The notes under the pieces were generated by a model, which was not told the origin of the DNA, searched no databases, and saw only the letters and a list, made by a program, of their open reading frames with translations. Positions 1-7,633 of a stretch of 9,121 bases of DNA are shown piece by piece (position 1 is the first letter of the stretch; each line of letters opens with the position of its first letter). The stretch spans positions 45,318 through 54,438 of the forward strand of contig NZ_JACXJG010000005.1 of NCBI RefSeq assembly GCF_014904065.1. Direction: 5' to 3'. The DNA comes from Gulosibacter sediminis. Lineage in GTDB: Bacteria > Actinomycetota > Actinomycetes > Actinomycetales > Microbacteriaceae. The translations under genes were made by a program, and so were the position numbers.

Positions 1-347
1 AGATTGCGGCCGAGGGGCAGCGCACGGTCGCCGTGCTTGGACCGATGTCGGAGCTCGGCGAGTATGCCGTGACTGAGCACGACAAGCTCGGCGAACTCGC
101 GGTTCGACTCAACATTGACCGAATCGTTGTAGTTGGGCGTGACGCCAGGCCGCTCTACCTCGCCGCGATCGCGCAGGGGAGCTGGAATAATGAGGCTTCA
201 TTCACCGAAGATGCCGATGCCGCATACGAGCTGCTTACGAGTGAGCTGCGCGACGGCGACCTCGTGCTGGTGAAGTCATCGAACTCCGCGGGGCTCATGA
301 AGCTCGCTGACCGACTCGGAGAATATGTGAAGGGACGTATCTCGTGA
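1..347 (+). CDS. murF: MurF, UDP-MurNAc-tripeptide--D-Ala-D-Ala ligase (C-terminal part)
   Basis: Only the last 114 codons are present; the reading frame begins at base 3 and the gene continues upstream of the window. MurF is a cytoplasmic ATP-dependent ligase that adds D-Ala-D-Ala to the UDP-MurNAc-tripeptide, the last soluble precursor step. What is seen is the C-terminal Mur ligase domain: a beta strand followed by [16 protein letters not shown], matching the family pattern LGxMxELGxxxxxxH, then IDRIVVVG, and a terminal [20 protein letters not shown] where many MurF proteins have vLvKgSr. The central ATP-binding domain with its P-loop lies outside the window, so catalytic residues cannot be checked. 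Its position directly before mraY, with a 4-base GTGA overlap, is the usual dcw arrangement and supports the call over other Mur ligases. Confidence 0.93.
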   Translation, partial: IAAEGQRTVAVLGPMSELGEYAVTEHDKLGELAVRLNIDRIVVVGRDARPLYLAAIAQGSWNNEASFTEDADAAYELLTSELRDGDLVLVKSSNSAGLMKLADRLGEYVKGRIS

Positions 348-1453
348 TTGCAATCCTCATCGCCGGCGCGGTCGGGATGCTGTTTACGCTGACGCTCACG
401 CCGGTGTTTATCCGGCTATTTAACAAGCTTCGGTGGGGTCAGTACGTTCGCGAGGATGGTCCGAAGGAGCATTACGCGAAGCGCGGTACCCCGACCATGG
501 GTGGCATCGTCTTCGTGCTCGCCACCCTGGTGGCCTACTTCTTCGCGGTGCTCGTCACACAGACGCAGCCGACCGCCGCGGGCTTGCTCGTGCTGTTCAT
601 GATGGTCGGCCACGGGCTCGTCGGTTTCATCGACGACTTCCTCAAGGTGCGCAAGCATCAATCGCTCGGCCTCGGCGGTTGGCAGAAGATCGCCGGTCAG
701 GTCATCGTCGCGGCGCTGTTCGCCCTCATCGGCCTGCAGGTGACGAACGAGCTCGGCGTCCCCCTCATCTCGAGCGAGGTGTCGGTGATCCGCGACACCG
801 GCATCGACTTCATGGCGCTCGGCGTCGTTGCGGGCACGATCCTCGTCGTCATCTGGATTGTCGCCATCACCACGTCGGCCTCGAACGCGGTCAACGTCAC
901 CGACGGCCTCGACGGGCTCGCGACCGGCGCGTCGATCTGCGCGATCGGCACCTACGGCATCATCGGCTACTGGCAGTTCAACCAGCTGTGCGGCAGCGAC
1001 CGCCTCTCGAATCAGGTCGCGGGCGCGTGCTACGAGGTCTACGCGCCGCTCGACATGACCATCGTCGCGGCCGCCATTGTCGGTGCCCTCATCGGGTTCC
1101 TCTGGTGGAACACCTCGCCGGCGAAGCTCTTCATGGGCGACACCGGTTCGCTGGCTCTCGGCGGCGCGCTCGCCGCGTTCGCGATCATTACCCGCACCGA
1201 GCTCCTGCTCGTCATCATCGGCGGCCTCTTCGTCATCGACACCGGCTCGGTCATCGTGCAGCGTCTCTACTTCAAGGCCACGGGCGGCAAGCGCATTTTC
1301 TTGATGAGCCCGATCCACCACCACTACGAGCTCAAGGGCTGGGCAGAGCAGACCGTCGTCGTGCGGTTCTGGATCGTCGCCGGGCTCTTCGCCGTTGCGG
1401 GCCTCGCGATCTTCTACGCCGAGTGGTCGCTCGCGAGCGGGATGGTCGAATAA
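344..1453 (+). CDS. mraY: MraY, phospho-MurNAc-pentapeptide translocase (lipid I synthase)
   Basis: This integral membrane enzyme transfers phospho-MurNAc-pentapeptide from UDP to undecaprenyl phosphate on the cytoplasmic face, giving lipid I. The 369-residue length is normal for the family. Diagnostic motifs occur in order: KRGTPTMGG (46-54), FIDDFLK with the Asp pair D97/D98 (95-101), [15 protein letters not shown] with D187 and D190 (181-195), [12 protein letters not shown] with D266 (263-274), and the histidine motif [12 protein letters not shown] (322-333). These acidic and histidine residues are the expected Mg2+ and substrate site. Long hydrophobic stretches fit the roughly ten membrane segments of MraY. 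The GTG start at 344 overlaps the murF stop (GTGA), and AGGGA at 331-335 lies 8 bases upstream, so this start is well supported. The gene ends TAATG, sharing one base with the next gene. Confidence 0.98.
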   Translation: MIAILIAGAVGMLFTLTLTPVFIRLFNKLRWGQYVREDGPKEHYAKRGTPTMGGIVFVLATLVAYFFAVLVTQTQPTAAGLLVLFMMVGHGLVGFIDDFLKVRKHQSLGLGGWQKIAGQVIVAALFALIGLQVTNELGVPLISSEVSVIRDTGIDFMALGVVAGTILVVIWIVAITTSASNAVNVTDGLDGLATGASICAIGTYGIIGYWQFNQLCGSDRLSNQVAGACYEVYAPLDMTIVAAAIVGALIGFLWWNTSPAKLFMGDTGSLALGGALAAFAIITRTELLLVIIGGLFVIDTGSVIVQRLYFKATGGKRIFLMSPIHHHYELKGWAEQTVVVRFWIVAGLFAVAGLAIFYAEWSLASGMVE

Positions 1454-2958
1454 TGAGCGCGCGCACCGACGCACTGACCAGCTGGCATCACGACTGGAGC
1501 GGCCTCAAGGTTGCTGTGTTTGGCCTCGGGATGACCGGGTTCGCCGTGGCCGACACGCTCGCCGAACTCGGCGCCGACGTGCTCGTCATCGCAGGCAAGC
1601 CCGACGACGATCGCGAGCGCATCCTTCAGGTGCTGAACGTTCCGCTCGTGCTCGCTCCGCAGCAGGATGCGGTGCCGAGCGAACTCGTCGACTTCGCCCC
1701 CGAGCTGGTGGTCACCTCGCCCGGCTACGCGCCGCACCACGCGCTGCTGCGCTGGGCTGAAGCGCAGGGACTGCCGGTGTGGGGCGACATTGAGCTCGCC
1801 TGGCGCCTGCGCGACAAGACCGGTACGCCCTCGCAGTGGCTGCTCGTCACCGGTACGAACGGGAAGACCACGACAACGCAACTCACCGCACACATGGTGG
1901 CTCGCGGCGGTGTGCGCGTCGCGCCGGCCGGCAACATCGGCATCCCTGTGCTCGACGCGGTGCGCGACCCCGAGGGCTTCGAGGTCCTCGTCGTCGAAAT
2001 CTCGAGCTACCAACTGCACTACACCCACACCGTTTCGCCATGGTCGAGCGTTGTGCTCAACATCGCCGAAGACCACCTCGATTGGCACGGCAGCTTCGAC
2101 GCGTATCGGGCGGCGAAGGGTCGGGCCTACGACCGCACGCAGCAGGCGTGTGTGTACAACCTCGGCGACCCAGAGACCGAGCGGCTCGTCGAGCAGGCCG
2201 ACGTGATCGACGGGGCTCGCGCCATCGGCTTTGGCGTCGACGTACCAGCGCCGAGCAACTTCGGTGTGGTTGACGGGCTCCTCGTCGACCGGGCTTTCCT
2301 CGACGACCGCCGCAACTCGGCGCTCGAGCTCGCAACCCTCGACGACCTCCGGGCCCGCAACCTCGGCGCGCGTCACCTCGTCGAGGACGTGCTCGCGGCG
2401 GCCGCGCTCGCGCGCTCCTACGGCATCGAGCCGGCGGCGATTCGCGAGGCGATCATCACGTTCACGCCCGACCAGCACCGCAACGAGCTCGTGCTCCACG
2501 AGGCCGGCGTCATGTGGGTCGACGACTCGAAGGCGACGAACACGCACGCGGCTGAGGCCTCACTGTCGGCCTATCGCTCGGTGATCTGGGTGGTCGGCGG
2601 CCTGCTCAAGGGCGTCGACATCTCGCCGCTCGTGGCCGCGCACGCGGCCCGCCTGCGTGCCGCGGTCATTATCGGCGTCGATCGGCATGCTGTGCGCGAG
2701 GCGTTCGAGCAACACGCGCCCGCCGTGCCGCTCATTGAGATCGACGTGCGCGAAACTAGTGAGGTCATGTCGGAGGTCGTTCGTCGCGCCGCCGAAGTGG
2801 CACAGGACGGCGACACCGTGCTACTCGCACCGGCGGCGGCATCCATGGATCAGTTCGACAGTTATGGCGACCGCGGCGACAAGTTCCGCGCGGCAGTAGA
2901 GCGCATCGCGCAGGGGGGAGCAGGCCAGGATGCCGCAACCCCAGGCGACGAAGCGTAA
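1453..2958 (+). CDS. murD: MurD, UDP-MurNAc-L-alanine--D-glutamate ligase
   Basis: MurD is the cytoplasmic ligase that adds D-Glu to UDP-MurNAc-L-Ala using ATP. The 501 residues show all three Mur ligase domains: an N-terminal Rossmann-like fold (VAVFGLGMTGFAVA, 20-33), a central ATPase with P-loop GTNGKTT (134-140), VEISSYQL (181-188), NIAEDHLDWHG (203-213) and AAKGRAY (220-226), whose K222 aligns with the carbamylated lysine of E. coli MurD, and a C-terminal domain with DDSKATN (357-363), VGGLLKG (381-387) and LAPAAASMDQFDSYGDRG (458-475). The last motif separates MurD from MurC, MurE and MurF. The ATG at 1453 uses the A of the mraY TAA stop. The frame is open far upstream inside mraY, but the N-terminal fold places the start here. 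The usual HN pair before the domain linker helix reads HL (308-309). The end overlaps ftsW by 29 bases. Confidence 0.97.
   Translation: MSARTDALTSWHHDWSGLKVAVFGLGMTGFAVADTLAELGADVLVIAGKPDDDRERILQVLNVPLVLAPQQDAVPSELVDFAPELVVTSPGYAPHHALLRWAEAQGLPVWGDIELAWRLRDKTGTPSQWLLVTGTNGKTTTTQLTAHMVARGGVRVAPAGNIGIPVLDAVRDPEGFEVLVVEISSYQLHYTHTVSPWSSVVLNIAEDHLDWHGSFDAYRAAKGRAYDRTQQACVYNLGDPETERLVEQADVIDGARAIGFGVDVPAPSNFGVVDGLLVDRAFLDDRRNSALELATLDDLRARNLGARHLVEDVLAAAALARSYGIEPAAIREAIITFTPDQHRNELVLHEAGVMWVDDSKATNTHAAEASLSAYRSVIWVVGGLLKGVDISPLVAAHAARLRAAVIIGVDRHAVREAFEQHAPAVPLIEIDVRETSEVMSEVVRRAAEVAQDGDTVLLAPAAASMDQFDSYGDRGDKFRAAVERIAQGGAGQDAATPGDEA
2913..2920 (+). promoter_or_regulatory. Shine-Dalgarno site of ftsW inside the 3' end of murD
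   Basis: The purine run GGGGGGAG ends 9 bases before the ATG at 2930. It supports that ATG as the ftsW start, even though it lies within murD and creates a 29-base overlap. Ribosomes finishing murD would pass over it, so coupled translation is likely (inference). Confidence 0.6.
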
Positions 2959-4189
2959 CGCGACGGGGGCCGCGACGAGCGGCTCGGCCTACCGCATCAA
3001 GCTCTTCTCGAGCGAGCACCCCGCGAACCTCAACGCGACGCTGCTGCTCGGCATCATCCTTGTGCTCGTGGCCTTCGGCCTCATCATGGTGTTGTCGAGC
3101 TCGGCAGTCGAGGAGTTCGCAGCGGGGAACACGTTCTCGACGAAGTTCCTCAAGCAGCTCATCTTCGCCGCAATTGGCCTGCCGCTCATGTGGATCGCGT
3201 CGCGCGTGCCGCTGCAGTTTTGGACCGGCTCGTTCGCCTGGCTCGCGCTCGGTGTTGCCGTGGTCATGCAGGCCCTCGTGTTCACCCCGCTCGGCACCGA
3301 GATCAACGGCAACCGCTCGTGGCTCGACCTCGGACCCACGACGGTGCAGCCCGCCGAGTTCGCGAAGGTCGCGCTCGTCATGTGGCTCGGCATGATCATC
3401 GCTCGCAAGGGTGACAAGCTGACGCAGCTGAAAGAGGTGATCGTACCGATCGGGCTGCCGGTCGGCGTTGTGATCCTGCTCGCGCTGCTCGGCAAGGACC
3501 TCGGCACCGTCATGGTGATCGGAGCCCTCGTGCTTGGCGCGCTTTGGTTCGGTGGCCTGCGCGCCCGCTACATCATCGGTGCGACGCTGTTCGCCGTTGT
3601 CGGCGCCGTGACGATGGCGGTTGTCTCACCCAACCGAGTCGCCCGCATCACGAGCTTCTTCGACGGCTCGTGCGACTACGAGGGCCTCTGCTGGCAAACC
3701 TCGCACGGCTTCTTCGCCCTCGCGAGCGGCGGCATCTTCGGTGTCGGGCTCGGCAACTCGACGGCGAAATGGTCGTGGCTCCCCGAGGCTGACAACGACT
3801 TCATCTTCGCGATCATCGGCGAGGAATTCGGCCTCATTGGCGCCCTCGCGGTGATTCTGCTCTTTGCGGCACTGGCGGTCGTGCTGCTGCGCATCTGGCG
3901 CGAGACCGACAACGTGGCGGGCCGCACGCTCGTCGGCGGCGTGCTCGTCTGGTTCATCTTCCAGGCGTTCGTCAACATCGCCGTCGTGCTCGGACTCCTG
4001 CCGGTACTTGGCGTGCCATTGCCGCTGTTGAGCTCCGGCGGCTCGGCCCTCATCACTTCGCTGTTCTCGGTCGGCCTCGTGCTCTCGGTCGCGAAGGACA
4101 ACGCGAAGCGGCAGGCCGCAGCGAACCCCAAACCATCCTCCGGCTCCGCGAGCTCGCGGCCGTCGTCACGAAAGGCACCAAGGGCATGA
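2930..4189 (+). CDS. ftsW: FtsW, SEDS-family septal peptidoglycan glycosyltransferase
   Basis: FtsW is a polytopic membrane protein that polymerises lipid II at the division site with a class B penicillin-binding protein partner. The 419 residues begin with a cytoplasmic tail of about 30 residues, followed by the many hydrophobic segments of the SEDS fold. Motifs seen are NGNRSWLDLG (126-135), QPAEFAK (140-146), KDLGT (189-193), LPEADNDFIFAIIGEEFG (284-301) and VPLPLLSSGGSALI (362-375). D290 aligns with the catalytic aspartate of the E. coli FtsW LPEAHTDF motif. An outer-face stretch has two cysteines, C248 and C254. The tail from about 390 is rich in Ser, Arg, Lys and Pro and is probably cytoplasmic and disordered. 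RodA is the main alternative, but the place between murD and murG is that of FtsW. The stop overlaps murG as ATGA. Confidence 0.96.
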   Translation: MPQPQATKRNATGAATSGSAYRIKLFSSEHPANLNATLLLGIILVLVAFGLIMVLSSSAVEEFAAGNTFSTKFLKQLIFAAIGLPLMWIASRVPLQFWTGSFAWLALGVAVVMQALVFTPLGTEINGNRSWLDLGPTTVQPAEFAKVALVMWLGMIIARKGDKLTQLKEVIVPIGLPVGVVILLALLGKDLGTVMVIGALVLGALWFGGLRARYIIGATLFAVVGAVTMAVVSPNRVARITSFFDGSCDYEGLCWQTSHGFFALASGGIFGVGLGNSTAKWSWLPEADNDFIFAIIGEEFGLIGALAVILLFAALAVVLLRIWRETDNVAGRTLVGGVLVWFIFQAFVNIAVVLGLLPVLGVPLPLLSSGGSALITSLFSVGLVLSVAKDNAKRQAAANPKPSSGSASSRPSSRKAPRA

Positions 4190-5292
4190 CCACATACCTG
4201 CTCGCGGGCGGAGGCACCGCCGGCCATGTCAACCCGCTGCTCGCCACGGCCGACAGTATCCGCGCAGCGCATCCCGACGCGACGGTGCTCGTGCTGGGCA
4301 CCAAGGAGGGCCTCGAGACGCGGCTCGTGCCCGAACGCGGCTACGAGCTACTCACGATCGACAAGGTGCCGTTCCCTCGCCGGCTCAACGGGGCCGCGGT
4401 GAAGTTCCCCGTGCGATTCCAGCGCGCCGTACGGCAGGTGCGCGAAATTATCCGCGACCGCGGGGTGGATGTTGTGGTCGGCTTCGGCGGCTTCGCCTCC
4501 ACTCCCGCGTATGTCGCGGCCCGCAAGCGCGTTCCCGTGATCGTGCACGAGGCGAACGCCATCCCTGGGCTGGCGAACCGCCTCGGAGCTAAGTGGGCCG
4601 CGGGCGTCGCCGTGGTGTTTCCGAACACGCCCCTCGCCGGGGCGAAAGCCCTCGGTATGCCGCTGCGGCGCGAGATCGCCGAGCTCGACCGCGAGGCGAG
4701 CCGTGCCGAGGCGATCGACTACTTCGGGCTCGACGCCGAGCGACGCACCCTTGTCGTGACGGGCGGCTCGCAGGGCGCGAAGCGCATCAACGAGACCATA
4801 CGCGAGCTCGGCCCGAAGCTCGTTGGCGGGGCGCACGGCGACGACGCCTGGCAGGTCGTGCACATCGTCGGCCGGCTCTCGCCATTCGACGACCCACAGC
4901 TGCCGCACTACCACGTCGTCGAATACTGCGACCGCATGGACCTCGCGTTCGCGGCTGCCGACTTCATCGTCACTCGAGCCGGCTCCTCGACGGTCTCCGA
5001 GCTGTCGGCCGTTGGCTTGCCCGCGCTCTATGTGCCATATGCCGTCGGCAACGGCGAGCAGGCGAAGAACATCGCGACCCTGCTCGAGGCGAACGCCGCC
5101 ATGACCATTGCCGACGGCGAGTTCCTCCCGGCGCGCGTCGAGGGCGAGCTCCTGCCCGTGTTGGCCGATGCCGCGCGGCGCACCGAGTTCGGTCGCCGAG
5201 CGGGCCAACTCGGTGCCAGGGATGCGGCCGAGCAGCTGCTCGCCATGATCGACGCGGCCGTCGCGGATGCGGCGCGTGGCGCCCGAGCCTAA
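4186..5292 (+). CDS. murG: MurG, lipid II-forming N-acetylglucosaminyltransferase
   Basis: MurG is a GT-B fold enzyme (family GT28) on the inner membrane face that adds GlcNAc from UDP-GlcNAc to lipid I, making lipid II. Its 368 residues are the usual length. The N-terminal acceptor domain carries the glycine-rich loop GGGTAGHVNP (8-17), VVGFGGFAS (97-105) and HEANAIPGLANR (121-132). The C-terminal donor domain carries VTGGSQGAKRIN (191-202), VVEYCDRM (244-251), TRAGSSTVSELSAVGLPALYVPY (263-285) and GEQAKN (290-295). E272 matches the nucleotide-sugar binding glutamate, and Q292 lies in the QxxN region that contacts the donor sugar. The ATG at 4186 overlaps the ftsW stop by 4 bases; AAAGG at 4171-4175 lies 10 bases upstream. 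This is the last gene of the tightly overlapped block; a 71-base gap follows. Confidence 0.97.
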   Translation: MTTYLLAGGGTAGHVNPLLATADSIRAAHPDATVLVLGTKEGLETRLVPERGYELLTIDKVPFPRRLNGAAVKFPVRFQRAVRQVREIIRDRGVDVVVGFGGFASTPAYVAARKRVPVIVHEANAIPGLANRLGAKWAAGVAVVFPNTPLAGAKALGMPLRREIAELDREASRAEAIDYFGLDAERRTLVVTGGSQGAKRINETIRELGPKLVGGAHGDDAWQVVHIVGRLSPFDDPQLPHYHVVEYCDRMDLAFAAADFIVTRAGSSTVSELSAVGLPALYVPYAVGNGEQAKNIATLLEANAAMTIADGEFLPARVEGELLPVLADAARRTEFGRRAGQLGARDAAEQLLAMIDAAVADAARGARA

Positions 5293-5307
5293 TTTGGCCG
5301 AGCCGAC

Positions 5308-5313
5308 TATCCT
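5308..5313 (+). promoter_or_regulatory. Possible -10 element of a murC promoter
   Basis: TATCCT fits the loose TANNNT -10 pattern of actinobacterial housekeeping promoters and sits in the first real gap after the overlapped block. No convincing -35 hexamer lies 16-18 bases upstream, which falls in the 3' end of murG, and there is no extended -10. A start point would fall near 5320, just before the hairpin at 5325-5347. This is a weak call from one hexamer and its position. Confidence 0.3.
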
Positions 5314-5324
5314 GAAACGCTGGC

Positions 5325-5347
5325 GGCGGCGCGATTCGAGCGTCGCC
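5325..5347 (+). other. Hairpin in the murC leader, just before the Shine-Dalgarno site
   Basis: GGCGGCGC (5325-5332) can pair with GCGTCGCC (5340-5347) over 8 bp, including one G-U pair, around a 7-base loop. No T-tract follows, so it does not look like an intrinsic terminator. It ends 3 bases before AAGGAG, the murC ribosome binding site, and would be at the very 5' end of a transcript from the -10 above. It could stabilise the mRNA or affect ribosome access; that role is inference. Confidence 0.45.
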
Positions 5348-5350
5348 TTG

Positions 5351-5356
5351 AAGGAG
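5351..5356 (+). promoter_or_regulatory. Shine-Dalgarno site of murC
   Basis: AAGGAG with 7 bases before the GTG at 5364 is the best ribosome binding site in the window. It fixes the GTG as the murC start and fits a gene that is not translationally coupled to its upstream neighbour. Confidence 0.8.
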
Positions 5357-5363
5357 AAGCACC

Positions 5364-6785
5364 GTGATTAGCCCCGACGCGAACGCACAGATTCCTGAGG
5401 TGATTCGTCACGCCCACTTCATCGGCATCGGCGGCTCTGGCATGAGCGGCATCGCCACGATGTTCCTGCAGCGCGGCGTCACCGTCTCGGGCTCCGATCG
5501 CTCGGGCAACGACTACACCGAGAAGCTCGCGCAGGCTGGCGCGACGGTCTCGATCGGGCACGACGCCGCGAACCTCGACGAGTCGGTTGACACCGTCGTC
5601 GTCACCTCGGCGCTTTGGCCTGACAACCCGGAGCTCGTGCTCGCGCGCGAACGCGGCCTGAACATCCTGCACCGCTCGCAGGCGCTGGTCTGGTTGACTC
5701 GCGCCGCGCGCGTGGTCGCCGTCGCCGGGGCGCACGGCAAGACCACGTCGACGGGCATGATCGCAAGCTCCCTGCTCGAACTCGGGGCCGACCCGAGCTT
5801 CGTCAACGGTGGCGTCATTAGCTCGCTCGGCACGAATGAGCACCTCGGGGCCGACCGCGAGTTCATCGTGGAGGCCGACGAGTCCGACGGCTCGTTCCTC
5901 TTCTACGACACCTCGATCGCGCTCATCACCAACGTCGACAACGACCATCTCGACCACTACGGCACCGAGGAGGCCTTCGAAGCGGCGTTCGTGCAGTTCG
6001 CGAACCGGGCGAACGAGGCCGTCATCGTCTCGGGCGACGATCGACTCGCGGTTGAAATCACCGCGAAGCTCGAGCACCCCCACGTGGTGCGCTTTGGTGA
6101 AGGCGAGCACAACGATGTTCGCGTCACGAACATCACCACGGCCGACGGCGGGGTCGCGTTTGACCTCACCGCCAACGGCATGACAGTGCCCGCGCAGCTT
6201 GCGGTGCCCGGCCGCCACAACGCCCTCAACGCCGCAGGTGCCCTTGCCGTGCTGCTTCACCTCGGCTTCACGCTCGAGGCTGCCGCAGCATCCCTGCGCG
6301 CCTTCGGCGGCACAAAGCGGCGCTTTGACCTCCAGGGCGAGGTCGACGGCGTTCGCGTCTACGACGACTACGCCCACCACCCGGCTGAGGTCGAGGCGGC
6401 GCTCTCAGCGGCGCGCACCGTCGTGGGTGAGGGCCGCATCATCGCAGTGCACCAGCCGCACCTGTTCTCGCGCACGCAGGCCATGAGCGATGTGTTCGCC
6501 GAAGTCTACGAGCGCCTGGCCGACCACACGATCGTGCTCGATGTCGACGGCGCCCGCGAAGACCCGGTGCCGGGCGTCACGGGCGCGCTCGTGTCGGAGG
6601 CATTCAGCGACGCAAGCCTCGTCGAATACCAGCCCGACTGGAGTGACGCGGCGCAGGCTGTTGCCCGCGTCGCCGAACCCGGCGACTACGTCATCACCCT
6701 CGGCTGCGGCAATGTGTACCGCATCGTGCCGCAGCTGCTCGACGCGCTGCGTGAGCGCGACGCAGATGGAAGCGGGCGTGACTAG
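5364..6785 (+). CDS. murC: MurC, UDP-N-acetylmuramate--L-alanine ligase
   Basis: MurC is the first Mur ligase, joining L-Ala to UDP-MurNAc in the cytoplasm with ATP. The 473 residues carry the MurC signatures in order: [14 protein letters not shown] (18-31) in the UDP-binding domain; P-loop GAHGKTT (122-128), EADESDGSF (170-178), [12 protein letters not shown] (189-200) and [11 protein letters not shown] (283-293) in the ATPase domain; and FGGTKRRFD (314-322), YDDYAHHP (333-340) and QPHLFSRT (364-371) in the C-terminal domain. HHP and QPHLFSR are characteristic of MurC (and its relative Mpl) rather than MurD, MurE or MurF; location and length favour MurC. Near the end it reads LGCGNVY where many MurC proteins have GAGD. 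The GTG start has a strong AAGGAG site. A 71-base gap precedes it, and it overlaps ftsQ by 8 bases (20 if the earlier ftsQ start is used). Confidence 0.97.
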   Translation: MISPDANAQIPEVIRHAHFIGIGGSGMSGIATMFLQRGVTVSGSDRSGNDYTEKLAQAGATVSIGHDAANLDESVDTVVVTSALWPDNPELVLARERGLNILHRSQALVWLTRAARVVAVAGAHGKTTSTGMIASSLLELGADPSFVNGGVISSLGTNEHLGADREFIVEADESDGSFLFYDTSIALITNVDNDHLDHYGTEEAFEAAFVQFANRANEAVIVSGDDRLAVEITAKLEHPHVVRFGEGEHNDVRVTNITTADGGVAFDLTANGMTVPAQLAVPGRHNALNAAGALAVLLHLGFTLEAAAASLRAFGGTKRRFDLQGEVDGVRVYDDYAHHPAEVEAALSAARTVVGEGRIIAVHQPHLFSRTQAMSDVFAEVYERLADHTIVLDVDGAREDPVPGVTGALVSEAFSDASLVEYQPDWSDAAQAVARVAEPGDYVITLGCGNVYRIVPQLLDALRERDADGSGRD

Positions 6786-7593
6786 CGGCACTCCAGAGGA
6801 CCAGGGCGGCGCGCGTCGTCGCGGTGGCATCGGCGCCGTCTGGCGCGCGAGCCTCGCTCGGCGTCGCCATGATCGCGCCGAGGTGCGTCGATTTACCCGC
6901 CGGCGCGTCGCTCGACGCCGCGGCTGGCTCATCGGGCTGAGCTCGTTCGCCCTGCTTATCGCGTTTGTCCTCGTCGCGGTGTTTACACCGCTCATGAGCG
7001 TGCGCACGATCGAGGTCGAGGGCACCTCACGACTCGACCCCGCGGCTGTGCAGGAGGCGCTTGCGCCGCTCGAGGGGAAACCGCTCGCGCAGGTGTCGAA
7101 CGCCGACGTTGAGGCGCTGCTCGAGGAGTTCGTGCTCGTGCAGAGCTACACCGTGCAGCGCACACCACCCTCGACGCTCGTCGTGCAGCTCGTTGAACGC
7201 GAGCCCATCGGCCGGTATGAGCACGATGCGGGCGAGGCCGTTGTTGACGCGGCCGGCGTCGTACTCTGGCAGGTCGGCGGCGAGGGCGCGCCCGACGAGG
7301 AGCTCACGCTGCCGGTGATGGATGCCGGCTCGCTCGGCTCCGAGGCTTTCCTGGCTGCGGGGCGCGTGTCGCTCGCGCTACCGAGCGACTTCCGTGCGCA
7401 GGTCGCAAAGATCACCGCATCCTCGTCCGAAAGTGTCGTGCTGCACCTCACGAGCGGCGCGACCGTGACGTGGGGTAGCGCTGAGGACTCGCAGCGCAAG
7501 GCGCAGGTGCTCACCTCGTTGATCACTGCGACACAGGACGTCGGCATCTCGTCGTACGACGTTTCGAGTCCCGACACGCCGGTCACCCACTAG
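6778..7593 (+). CDS. ftsQ: FtsQ/DivIB, POTRA-domain cell division protein
   Basis: FtsQ is a single-pass membrane protein of the divisome that links early and late division proteins, typically with FtsB and FtsL. The 271 residues show an Arg-rich cytoplasmic N-terminus (13 Arg in residues 23-48), one membrane segment (about 50-70, from WLIGL to AVFT), a POTRA domain (about 73-142, beginning [15 protein letters not shown] and ending [15 protein letters not shown]) and an outer beta domain. No signal peptidase site is evident. The sequence is poorly conserved beyond POTRA, so the call rests on topology, POTRA motifs and the place between murC and ftsZ. The start is uncertain. The GTG at 6778 has GGAAG 5 bases upstream and an 8-base overlap with murC. 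The in-frame ATG at 6766 would add four residues but has a weaker upstream site. Confidence 0.92.
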   Translation: MTSGTPEDQGGARRRGGIGAVWRASLARRRHDRAEVRRFTRRRVARRRGWLIGLSSFALLIAFVLVAVFTPLMSVRTIEVEGTSRLDPAAVQEALAPLEGKPLAQVSNADVEALLEEFVLVQSYTVQRTPPSTLVVQLVEREPIGRYEHDAGEAVVDAAGVVLWQVGGEGAPDEELTLPVMDAGSLGSEAFLAAGRVSLALPSDFRAQVAKITASSSESVVLHLTSGATVTWGSAEDSQRKAQVLTSLITATQDVGISSYDVSSPDTPVTH

Positions 7594-7600
7594 GCGGAAA

Positions 7601-7621
7601 GCTTCAACCCGGGGTTGAAGC
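7601..7621. repeat. Perfect 10-bp inverted repeat between ftsQ and ftsZ
   Basis: Arms GCTTCAACCC (7601-7610) and GGGTTGAAGC (7612-7621) are exact reverse complements around a single G, starting 7 bases after the ftsQ stop. As RNA it would fold as about an 8-bp stem with a 5-base loop. What follows is GATTTGGG, not a T-run, so it is not a typical intrinsic terminator. The near-perfect dyad fits a protein binding site or a U-less terminator for the upstream operon equally well. Confidence 0.6.
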
Positions 7622-7633
7622 GATTTGGGCCAC

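Noticed and set aside
433..1452. Upstream in-frame extension of murD through mraY
   Set aside because: The frame is open by GC bias only; the translation is Arg/His-rich, and the Mur N-terminal fold begins right after the ATG at 1453.
416..2547. Long - strand open frames opposite mraY and murD (416-1474 and 1414-2547)
   Set aside because: Their products are biased in Arg, Asp, Glu, His and Val without any fold signature, as expected for complements of GC-rich coding DNA; they overlap each other and two certain genes.
5307..6380. Long - strand open frame opposite murC
   Set aside because: Same shadow pattern; it covers conserved murC motifs and has no recognisable domain.
6490..6777. Upstream in-frame extension of ftsQ through the 3' end of murC
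   Set aside because: The extra residues are an out-of-frame reading of conserved murC; FtsQ topology starts with the Arg-rich tail after 6778.
7601..7630. Intrinsic terminator after ftsQ
   Set aside because: The inverted repeat is perfect, but no T-run follows it, so it is listed as a repeat and possible operator, not as a terminator.
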